Below are positions 12,339 to 22,607 of a DNA stretch of 64,000 nt, piece by piece. Position 1 is the first letter of the stretch. Each line of letters opens with the position of its first letter. The notes under the pieces were generated by a model, which saw only the letters and a program-made list of their open reading frames with translations, made no database searches and was not told the origin of the DNA. Location of the stretch: the NCBI GenBank assembly GCA_023374045.1, contig CM041779.1:269152131-269216130 (forward strand), given 5' to 3'. The position numbers and the translations under genes are program-made. The stretch comes from Limonium bicolor (Eukaryota > Streptophyta > Magnoliopsida > Caryophyllales > Plumbaginaceae).

Positions 12339-15300
12339 CTAGTTAATCGCAGCCTGAAAAGAAAACAGAATTACAAGAGAAGTGGGAGGTCTCGTGCAAG
12401 GTAAGCACATGCTTGAAAATGTAGGCTGCATGGTCCAAAAGTTCATCAGCGTAGAGTTACTAAAATTTATCACCAATGCAAGTAATATCAACAACAACAA
12501 AAGCACTTTACAAAAAAAAAAAAAAAGCAGCACACATTGTGACACGTTTCTCCAATAGAATAAAAAATACTAGGATCATCATCAATGAAATCCATTATTT
12601 CAAAAAAAAAATCATCAATGAAATCCATAGCAAATTTCATCCAACAATATTATATTTTTAATGATAAACAAAGCTTTATGTTGGGCAAGTCTAAGGAGTT
12701 TCTTCCAGTCAATTGGAGAGTGACAAATCAAATATACACCAGAGCAGAACTCAAGATATACAATTTTTTGTAACATTCGCCCATTAGAGACAAAGCACTC
12801 TCAAAGAAGCAATTGGTATAGACCTCAACTGGATCCAACCTATTTTCCATATTGTAACCAGAAATTAAGAACATACCTTGTATTTTGGTGGGATTCTGTG
12901 CAGGAACCACCATGGACCATTCTTTGATTGTAACCTGAGCATAAGAGGAAATAACAAAAAGCTATTACCAACCAATTATTGGTACTTAACTGACGTTGGG
13001 TGAAACAAACATTAACAATTTCTATTGCTACTGACCAGAGCATATCAAGAAGTCTATGCATAAAAATCAGGTACTCAAGTGTCTTACTATCCCTTGCTAT
13101 AAACGAGAATCCTATCTTAGTCATCATCATTGTAATTTAGTACTATCCTCTTTCACATTATTTTGTCCACATCAGTGATAACCTTACCTGACAATTCCTG
13201 CTATCATTCGCAAGGCCATGAAGAGGGTCAATCCCAACCAAACACCACGAAGACCCATCACTCTGGGGGCATACAACAAAACTGTGGATGATATCACCCC
13301 CACTGCAATCTAGTAAATTTAGCACACAGATTATCAAGCTTAGTAAATGCCCGAACCCAACTCAGAACCTACAAAACAAATTTGAAAGATGAAGATAATA
13401 CTCTAAGAGTATCGAGATACCATAGAGCAAGCAGCATAGCGGAAATCTGAGACACCAAAATGAAGGCCATCAAAGATGAAGGCCAGAGCATTAAAAGGCT
13501 GGCTAGCAGCAACAAACTGTTCACAAATAGTAGGGAGAAAATCGCTATTGCAAAATTAGTACAAATTCTATACATACTATTAAAAAAGAAAAAAAATATT
13601 GGCATTTCAAGATTGGTTGTCACCAGAGCTCCAGATTTAACAGCTTCCAAAACTTGTAAGTCCTTAGTGAATAAGGTTGCCAAGGAACCAAATGACACAC
13701 CCAACACTGCACCTAATGAAGCTCCTGCGAATACTCCAAACTGAAGAAGAAAAAGAACAACAGAGTTTAATAGAGAGGCCATAAGCTCCTAGCATGTTAG
13801 ACCAGAGCATCACGATTCACAACACTGTCAACCTTGAGAAAAGTTACATGACCTTAAGCACAAAGTAAGCAGTCTCCCTCACGGCCATGAAGTCCCCTCT
13901 TGACACAGAGCTAGCTATCAAGGCCTGCAACCAGAAGCTCAAGTTTAGAGTTCGAAAGAAAGTTTTTAACACTGATGCACATAACTCCAGATCAACATCA
14001 CTGTGAACAGACAGCATGCCCAGATATCTAGGAGCTAGTTGATTAAGGCCCCATTCTTTACTAGCTGATAGTAGATGGCAATTGTCTGTTGATGGTAGGC
14101 AAAAGTAACGAGAAATAGTATACAAGAAGAAAAAAAAAATAGAATGTGACAATTGATGTATGTGACGTATAGAGATAAAAAAAATAAGCTGATCGATAAA
14201 CTCGTTTACATGAACTGGCAAAGCATGGAGCTTAGTTTTCTTGCTTTGTTTTTCATTCAAGTTGCTTAACGTGTGAAAAGCATGTAACAGAAACCTGTTT
14301 TTTCAGGGTTTTTTTTCTTTGCTATGGTCACGGCAACAAGATCTTAAATTCATATGACGGCCATGCTGCAAGTCTCACTCAAACATGTCTAGTCAATTCA
14401 AATCTGCTTGGTTTCACCTTAGAATATTAATTTACTTTATTCACTCCTTATCATATAAGCAGAAGGGAAGAAGAGGAGAACAGGGAGAGAGACCACTCAA
14501 AAGAGAGCAGACTCGAGAAAAACCTCGGGCTACACCAGTTGAATCTTGCTTCCCGTGTTCAGTTACACCGGCTAACTTTCCTCCATGATATGCTAACATG
14601 GTTATATGACTATGTAAGACAGGTTACCCTTTTTCTCCTAGCATGTAGAAGTCAATCATATTGTAGTTGAACAGATTATGAGCTCAAGATAGTAATTTCT
14701 TCCAGAAATTTACGAATAAAACTAAGAGACCAAAAATCTTCTGAATTTGAGGTCTTTTATTAAAATGAAAAACCAGCTTGAAAATCGGAAAGGCGTGTGG
14801 TGCCTGCTCCAAGCCGAGACAGGGAGATGTGAAGATGACAGATTGTTTAAAGAACTGGTAGAATATTTACATCCATGAAATACACGTAAACGTTAAAACA
14901 AAACAGGAAGTCTAATTCTGTTTATTTTCCCCTTTAGTTTCAGTGTCATTACCAAGCAACCTCTGATAATCATCCTAGAACCTACACTAACAGTAGCCAT
15001 GATTAAAAAAAAAAATCAACAATGATTCCATATAAGATGTTTTAATGCCAAACAGGTCAAGGGTGTCACGGTGCACATTTTACCTGACTAGAAGTGGCCA
15101 GTGCATCAGTCAAGAGAGAAACAGCTAACCACACTTGCGAGCAAATCTGGTGGGCAGCCATAGAAACAGGGCCTTGGCGAGCAGCCATAGATGTTGCAAT
15201 TGTCATGGTTATCAATACAGCCAAAGTTCTCCCAAGAAGAAAGACACCTGAAAGGTTTGACCGTAGATGTGGATGATAAGGCGGGAATTTATAATCACCT

Positions 15301-18300
15301 TCAACCACATTGACAGACTGGAAAAGATTTTGCGATCAAAATATGTGATCTGAGTTGTGAATTTATGAATAAGCATAGCTTGCATATACTAAATAAGCAT
15401 AGAACAGGGCACCACATCAGGATTTCAACTGATAGAGGAAGAAGACAGACAAAGAAAAGCAGCATGACATGAGATGCAAGGTCAAAAATATATATATACA
15501 AGCCTATCACCCACACATAATTATAAAAGAAAGAAATCATTCATCACTAAATGAGCACAGAGCTATCTACAGACGCTGATACACTCACCAGACTTCAGAT
15601 AGACGCCAAACTTCAATCCCCCCAAGTTTGGAGGAAGCAAAATCACCCTCCTACCAAGGTACCAAATCAACAGGAAGGTCACAATATATCTGAAGCATCA
15701 GAAGGAAAATCTGTGAGTAACACACATAAGGATCATAAACAATCTTACATGTAGGAATGACAAAGACTAAATTGGAATACAAACATACTGAGACACAACA
15801 GTGGAAATGGCAGCTCCCATCAAACCCAATTGACAAGAATAAATAAGTAGTGGAAACAGAAAAACAGCAGCAAAATTACCAACACCTGCAAAGAATGACT
15901 TCTAATTAACAATGGGAAATTGAACGAATGATATAACATACTTCATTTGTAAGAGAACACTTGAAGGAGAATATGCTTCAGAATAATAATACCTTTGTAA
16001 AAGATTTTTCTTAACACGCCATTTTATTATTTCAAAAAGATGCTGCTTAGAATACTTAAGTGCAGAATTTTGCACTTGCACAAATGCGCAATGCATTACA
16101 AACACTATTTGAGTAGTATCACAAATGAAAGTGTGGAACACAGCTTTCTTCTATGCAGTTTGGTGTATATGGAAAATGAGAAATGAAATGATCTTCGAGG
16201 GGAGGACACCAGTATTAGAGCTCACGGTCAGAATTCCAAAGCTCCATAGTTGGAATTGGACAAGAACTTGGTGGAGGGATTTCCCCATTTCGTCAGCCAT
16301 TTTTTGTGGGGATAAAGGGATTGGAAAGAGAATATAATACCATACATCTAAAAGTGGGGTGATTATATTCTTGAATGGCTCAGATGGTTTAGTAGTTTTG
16401 GGTGTAATTGAAGTCTTATTTTTGTGGTTGAGCAAGGTTCATCAGACAGACATATATGTAGGTCCGTTTGATGAAGTTTTGATCATTCTCTAGGGTAAAA
16501 ACCCTATGTATGACCTGGAAGTTTGTATTACTACGGCTTTTCGCCAATATCTATCAAAAAAAAAACTTGGGTAAATCACATCCAAAAACAAAACAAAACA
16601 AAAATGAGAAATAGAAATTAGCCATGTCGGTCTGAAGTATAAAGCAATTTGGTTTTCCAGCATTGACTAAGATTCTGAAACCTACTGCGTTAGAAAATAG
16701 TGTGAGCGCTAACCCTTCACTGAAAAGGTTTTCCATAGATTACTAGATAACTTATTCAGCCTAACATATGGCCCAAGCGTGATCTGATTGTATGCAAAAA
16801 ATCTGTGTCTGCATTAGAATAGGTAACCATGGGCTCTATAAAGCATGACACACTTGAAGAATCATTAGGAATACTTGGATAACCCCAAGGATTAATATTT
16901 TAAATTTTAGTTAACAGAAAAATGCATCGCCTCACCTTCCAAATAATTGGTTTGCATCAAGTGGAAACCATAGTTACATGTTCAAAAGAAAACTTCAATA
17001 GTTCCAGAAACAAAATGTGCATTTACTACATTGTAAAAAGTTAGCCCCAAATACATGAATAAGCTGCATGCCAATAAATTTCACATACATCACATTATAT
17101 ATACCTAGGCAAAAGACGGGTGTCTTTGTGTCCTTAAACCCCCGAAGAATGCCTTGAAGGGCCAATGAAATAACAACTGCCGGAGCACCAAGAGCCCTCA
17201 GTGATAAGAACTTCCGTGCCGAGGAATACATTGGTGATTCCTGTTAACAAAAACATCAAGTTAATTAGAAAAGCCAGCCAATAAGAAGGATAAATGCAGA
17301 GGGAAAAATTAAGCGTGTCTTTAATCAAAACTTGATTGCCCAAAAACCATAGTATTATACAGCATACTTATGAGTTCTAGAGCTCAAAACAGCAGGCAGG
17401 AAAACCACCTAAAAGTAGCAGCAAGGATCAAAAACATCTTGGAACTTACTTGTGAGATTCCCATCAACTCGAGCAATGGACGAGATCCTAAAAGCAAAGC
17501 CAGAGCCTCAAAGATACCAATACCCACAGCTAAAAACAAGGCTGTGGATACAGATGACAATTGCTTTTTTTCTTCTCCTCTGAAAAAGGGCTTTCCGTTG
17601 GTGCAACTACTTTCTTCACCTAGTGCTGCAGAGTATTATCCATATTATTAGAGGTACAAAAAATCCGTATGCCAGATTGATGATGAATCATTTGAGACCA
17701 GCAGATCACAGAATATCACCTGCAGCAGCATCTTTGTCGTTCTTGTATAACTCTTCAGCAACAAAAGATGTAGCCACACTAAGGAGAGGTACGTTAAATA
17801 ACTTTGAAATTATATTGATTACTGATATAGAAACACCAGCAGACGCCAGCTCAAGGGGACCTGCATGTGCAATTAGTTTTTAGTTCAATGCTGATCGTAC
17901 CCCTAAATATAAAAGTTAATAACCAAGTTATTAAACTTTATTTTGATAACATCCTGAGAAATGTCGTGCCTAAAAGACGCAAAATTTGCTATCAAGGAGA
18001 CTATGAATCTAATCCCAAAGTATAAATATAGAATGTTCGAGCATGTACATGGTCAAAAATTCAGTTGTACAAATGCAATGCAACATTGTAGCAATAGTTA
18101 CTTCCTTAAGAATTCCAGTTTTTTGTGCAATCGAATTCTAAAAGAAACAGCACCAGATAATGGAAAAACTTAAAATACCTAATCTGCCAACATATGCAGT
18201 CTCCATCAGCTGCGACAGGGGTTCCAGGGCCTGGCCAGCAATTGCAGGTAAAGATAGCAATACAAGCTCGCGTTTAATATCAGGGTAAGGGAACTCGTCA

Positions 18301-18932
18301 CAAATAATATCAGCTGATTCACTGCATAAATTTAGAACGAAGTAAGGGATAAATATAAGTATTGACAAGTTGATAATGATGGGCAAATGTTGAATCCAGG
18401 AAGTAGCAAATAATACTAAGAAAAGACTACCAAAATTGGGGGGGGGGGGGGGGGGGGGGGGGTCTCTAACAGCTAAGCATCCTAAACCCATATAATCCAG
18501 TATCACACAGCTGGTTAAGCGTGACGACCAAATAGACCAGTGAATTAGGTAAATGACATAAAAAAAGTCAACATCTTACGAAGAATCAGGGGTTTTGATA
18601 TCGCTAACATCAGCATTCTCTTCTAAAATACAGTCGTCGTCTACACAACCAGCCACATCACGGTCTGACCTGAATTGACTACAAAGTGGCCCAAGAAGAG
18701 GCTTTCTATATACAATCATAGGACAAAGTGGGCATCTCCTACATAGGGACAAACTACACCTGCCAGAGGAACCTCGACCATCGCCAAAACCCTTCCAACC
18801 ACAGAGCATAGAGTCATCGCAAAATTGAAGTAACGAACATGTATGGGTAGACCCTCTTAGTTTGCTCCATTCAGTATCTCTTCTGATCAGCGTTTCAGAT
18901 AAAGCACCGCCGGGAGTGCGAGCAGCCATCAT
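12339..18932 (-). CDS. DTX45: MATE efflux transporter, DTX45-like, probably plastid
   Basis: Fourteen coding exons can be joined in one frame (594 codons plus stop) with GT-AG borders: 18580-18932, 18179-18321, 17720-17860, 17450-17619, 17105-17240, 15789-15885, 15589-15689, 15084-15247, 13853-13924, 13624-13740, 13421-13516, 13188-13309, 12877-12934, 12339-12353. The last 5-codon exon (AAIN) is the least certain. MATE core evidence: RELVLLSLPAIAGQALEP, METAYVGRLG, SVATSFVAEELYK, QGILRGFKDTKTP, SMAARQGPVSMAAHQIC, FIFDGLHFGVSDF, GLRGVWLGLTLF and GPWWFLH near the end. The first ~115 residues are Ser/Arg/Cys-rich, consistent with a transit peptide. MATE proteins are multi-pass cation-coupled exporters. 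The order and motifs match the plastid DinF-like DTX44-47 group, best DTX45 from memory. The substrate is not deducible. No stop or frameshift was found, so the gene looks intact despite TE-laden introns. Confidence 0.88.
13925..15083 (-). other. long intron of the DTX45-like gene
   Basis: 1,159-nt intron between the exon ending SLLTDALATSSQ and the exon starting ALIASSVSRGDF. It is AT-rich, with no transposon ends or open frame I would trust. Confidence 0.7.
16125..16562 (+). mobile_element. LINE (non-LTR retrotransposon) 3'-end fragment
   Basis: The plus strand encodes AFFYAVWCIWKMRNEMIFEG, the characteristic C-terminus of plant L1-like reverse transcriptase ORFs. A short 3' UTR follows (AAAACCCTATGTATGACCT) and then an A10 tail at about 16554-16563. 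It is 5'-truncated, as usual for LINEs, and antisense to the host gene, inside its fifth coding intron (15886-17104). Target duplications were not identified. Confidence 0.75.
18438..18462 (+). repeat. G25 homopolymer in intron 1 of the DTX45-like gene
   Basis: Uninterrupted run of 25 G on the plus strand (C on the transcribed sense), in the first coding intron about 115 nt upstream of the exon at 18179-18321. The length could be an assembly approximation. Confidence 0.85.
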
Positions 18933-18986
18933 GATTGATTATATTACTATATCCTTGAACTTGGTTGCATAATCTCCGAACGATAA
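18933..18986 (-). other. probable 5' UTR exon end of the DTX45-like gene
   Basis: On the minus strand a good 3' splice site (TATTTGCAG) precedes 18986, and the leader then runs without a further ATG to the tandem ATGATG at 18927-18932. This suggests a 5' UTR intron and an upstream first exon. Not proven without transcript data. Confidence 0.45.
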
Positions 18987-19765
18987 CTGCAAATATAAAA
19001 CAAACGTATAGACGAGTACTCAATTAGTGAGAAATGATTAAACAGACTGCGTAGATAGTAGATGGTGAAATTCGTATCCGTAATGCGGATAAACCAAGGC
19101 GGTGAGTGAAAAAGGTGAAGTTTCTCTGTAACGGTTTTCAGTAGTCAAGAATATGCATTTTTGGGCACATTCCTCCATTATTAATACAGCACTTTTCCTA
19201 AAATCACACAGCAAAGCAGGCTAGATTATTGAAAGCGTGGATGAATGAAATCAAAATACAAGTACAACAATCCACAAATGAAACATACCCATGATACTTG
19301 AAACAGAAAAAGTTTTGTTGTGTAGATGTAATAATATATATCTACAAAAAGACAGCCATCTATGCTTTGAGCGCATTGGCGGGATAGTAAATAAGCGGTT
19401 CAACAGAACTTACCAGATGATGGGTAGACCTTGCAAAAGTGACATGAACCCGAAAAACCGATCCGACTCAATCTGATATGAACCCGATTTTAAACCGAAT
19501 AATGTGACCCGAAAATCCAAAACAACCCGAACCACACCGCAATTTGGTACAACCCGAATCCACCCAAACCAAACTCACCCGAAGCAAACTAACTCAAACC
19601 TAGTTCACCCGAACGCTTGGTTGAAACCTAAATCTAATATATTTATTCCAACCATAAATAATAATCTAGAAACTAAAAACACAAAATGGCAACTTAAGAC
19701 ATCCAATAGGGGATCATTGCTCACAAATGATATATATATAATATCGGATATCTTTCAATCTTTGA
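18987..19765 (-). other. upstream region of the DTX45-like gene
   Basis: Probable 5' UTR intron and/or promoter. 19440-19640 is rich in ACCCGAA/AACCCGA motifs, resembling the GGGTTCGGGT-rich stretches at 21680-21850 and 22010-22330 in inverted orientation. No ORF of note. Confidence 0.4.
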
Positions 19766-19865
19766 GCATCTCAAGAGAATGCAGCAGTTCCATAACAGCA
19801 TCACAAACAATTATCCTCTACTCCGAAGACACAAGAGAATGCAGAAGTTCCATAACAACATCACT
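19766..19865. repeat. 62-bp direct duplication
   Basis: AGAATGCAG followed by (A/C)AGTTCCATAACA(A/G)CATCAC occurs twice, about 62 bp apart (near 19777 and 19839). Confidence 0.75.
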
Positions 19866-19884
19866 ACAGGTATGCACAAACATA

Positions 19885-20445
19885 ACACCAGTTCGAGTAT
19901 TTTACCGGTTACAGCCCCGTCTTCAGTAGGTGTGCGAGATGCAGATACAGTGATTAATCTCAGCAGAGGAGAAGACACAAGAAGAGAAGGAAGAAAGGGG
20001 CAGACAGAGCATGTGTACTACCGGTTTCCTGAATGCTTATCGTTTACTTCACATAGTGCGACAGAAGAAACAAAAAAACTTCTATTTTTATACTCGCCAG
20101 AGAGAAGAAGATAAGTTCGAGTATATCACCGGTTCCCAAATAAAATGTTTTCAGACCCGTCTTCAATCTGGTGTGCGAGAGATGCAGCAGTTCCACTTCC
20201 AGTGGCGCAGACACAAGAAGTGAAGACAGGCACAGAGCATCTATGTTCCTTGTTCGCCAGTTAGGGTCGCAAAATTACCGTGATTGAAGAGATAAGTTCG
20301 AGTATATTACCGGTTCCGATTCTGAAATATCTGCAGCCCCGTCTTCAGTCTGGTGTGTGAGTGATGCAGCAGCTCCAATCTCAGCAATGGCGCGGGCACA
20401 AGAAGAGAACGAAGAGAGGCGTAGTTTTCCCGTTGCAAAATTATT
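19885..20445 (-). repeat. three degenerate copies of a ~180-225-bp unit upstream of the MATE gene
   Basis: AGTTCGAGTAT(A/T)T(T/C)ACCGGTT recurs at 19890, 20114 and 20295, each followed by CCGTCTTCA(A/G)T and a GTGTGCGAGAGATGCAGCAG-like segment. On the minus strand each copy reads a coding-like stretch and then an ACCGGTAA/ACCGGTGA donor-like site. They could be duplicated first exons or promoter modules of the DTX45-like gene. Confidence 0.65.
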
Positions 20446-20464
20446 GTGAGTGAAGAGAATGAAG

Positions 20465-21852
20465 CAGGGGTGGCAAAACGATTGATCATTAATAGACTCC
20501 ATTTATTAAATGGGTAGATCAATTTATTACCTATTCAAATCCCCATATATTAAACTCAAAGCTAAATTATTTACTTATATATAAGATAAGGGAAATTTCA
20601 TGAAATACCACTACATTTTTTGCTAATTCATGAAATGCCACTAGAAAAAAAAAGTCACAAAATGTCACTATATTTTCATAAAAGTACATGAAATGCCACT
20701 ATAGTTATTGACGAGATGAAAAAAAGATAAAAATACCCCTACTAATTAACAAAATACTTTTAAAGTTCACAATATGCCCCTAAGTGTTAAAAAATTCACA
20801 AAAAATTCAAAATACAACAAAAATATAAAAATATGTATATAAAAATTAAAAAAATTATATAAATTGAAAAATAATATCATAAAATATTAAAAAAAATCAT
20901 TTTTTAAAATTTATTCAGTTTCATAAAAAAGAATATTGTATTCTAAACAAATAATTTATACCAATTTTTCTACCAAATTATACAATTAAGTACCATAATT
21001 TATACCAAATAAGTACCATAATTTTTACCACATTTTTAATTATTATTTTCTATCAATTTAAATTATTTGTTCAAAGTAAATTATTTTATTTTTTTACTTA
21101 TATTTAGAAATTTAGTTTTTAAAATTTATGTTCTATTTTTATGGTATTGAATAAATTTTAAAAAATAAAATATTCACTTCTTTTAGTAGTTCATGATTTT
21201 TTCATTTTTTCATTTTTAATTTAATTTTTATAAATTTTTTAAAATTTTATATATTATTTTATGTTCTTGTTGTATTTTGATTTTTTGTGAATATTTGTGA
21301 TTTTTAACACTTAGGGGCATATTGTGAACTTTAAAAGTACTTTGCTAACTGGTAGGGGTATTTTTGTCTTTTTTTCATCTGGTCAATGTCTATAGTGGCA
21401 TTTCATGGACTTTTATGAAAATATAGTGGCATTTTGTGACTTTCTTTTTTTTTAGTGGTATTTCATGAATTAGCCAAAAATATAGTGGTATTTCATTAAA
21501 TTTCCCATAAGAAAATAATTTGACTAATTAACATTAGTTTTGTCATTCTATGATATTATTAACTTTACTTTAAATTAAAATACTTAATTTTTAATATTTG
21601 TATTTCTTATTAATATTAAAATTTGATAAAATTTATTAGTATATAATCTATAATATATATAATTATTTAATATAAATTACCTAAACGGGTTAGCGGGTTA
21701 CACATTGAAAACCCAACCCGACACGGTTATTAAACGAGTCGTGTTCGGGTTGACCCGTTTATTTAATTGTGTCAAATTTTAAAACCCAAACCCGCTAACT
21801 TCATGTCGGGTTCGTGCTGGTCAAACGGATCGTGTTGAAATTGCCACCCCTA
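20465..21852. mobile_element. non-autonomous hAT-like element
   Basis: Terminal inverted repeat CAGGGGTGGCAA at the left and TTGCCACCCCTA at the right (one mismatch at the last base). Flanking 8-bp target duplications are GAATGAAG (20457-20464) and AAATGAAG (21853-21860), 7 of 8 identical. The right subterminal part is rich in GGGTTCGGGTTGACCCG-like motifs. No transposase. It contains a nested Mutator-like element. Family placement rests on TIR type and 8-bp TSD. Confidence 0.82.
20590..21506. mobile_element. Mutator-like long-TIR non-autonomous element
   Basis: Ends GGGAAATTTCATGAAATACC and its inverted counterpart at 21487-21506. The inverted similarity continues over more than 200 bp each side (ACTATA...GGCATTT, CCCCTAAGTGTTAAAAA). 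The flanks ATAAGATAA (20581-20589) and ATAAGAAAA (21507-21515) match 8 of 9, the 9-bp target duplication typical of Mutator elements. The centre is AT-rich and non-coding. It is nested in the hAT-like element, so it is younger. Confidence 0.82.
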
Positions 21853-22607
21853 AAATGAAGACGACCGTCAAACTTTTCCTCAATTTTTCAGTTCCTAAAT
21901 TGCCCCTATTTTGTTATAGGTTATTGATGTTATTTTATTATTTGAATTTTTTAAAACTTAAAAATAAATATTTTGGTGCTATTATTATCACTAATTTTAA
22001 AGGAGGCGGTTCGGGTCAATTGTATTGGGTTCATCTCAGTTTGGTTTGGTTCAGGTTGATTTTAAATCGTCTAGTATTCGGTCCGGGTTAGATCGGGTCG
22101 GGTGAATTCGGTTTGTTTGTGTTAAGTTTAGTTTATTGAAATTTTGGGCCGGTTTGGATAGGTATGGGTGACTTTCGGTTTGGTTAACTTTCAGCTTGGA
22201 TGACTTCGTTTTGGGAACGTTCTGGTCGGGTTAGCCTCTGGGTTGCTCGGTTTTTTTGGGTTACAGTTTAAATTCAGGTTAGTTATTCAGTTAAATTCGG
22301 GTCATGGGTCAAATTTGGGTCAATTATTCGGTTAAATACGGTTTGCATTACAGAATCAAACAACTTCATAATCATGATATATAAATTTGACTTTAATCAC
22401 TCTCAATAACTTGTATTAGATTAGGTCGAGACTACCATAAAGTTAAGCGGTGGTTTAAAGTATACAACATCTAGACATCCAAAGAATACCAAGCTTGTTT
22501 ATCATATTTCTAATTTCTTTTGTGTTTCTTTACTAAAGCATGCTTAATCTATTAATTGCAATCGAGCCTACAAATGAGTTTGCTTATAATTTGATTTCAT
22601 TAAACTC
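21853..22607. other. unassigned flank with GGGTT-rich low-complexity DNA
   Basis: 22010-22330 is dominated by CGGGTT/TTCGGTT words. The rest (22340-22607) is unique-looking AT-rich sequence. No gene or element end recognised. It directly abuts the damaged left end of element A's 5' LTR. Confidence 0.4.

Noticed and set aside
13460..13744. Plus-strand frame across MATE exons
   Set aside because: Antisense to two real exons of the DTX45-like gene; no family match.
13888..13930. Possible pseudogene status of the DTX45-like gene because of TE-rich introns
   Set aside because: All fourteen exons join in one frame without stop, and splice sites fit.
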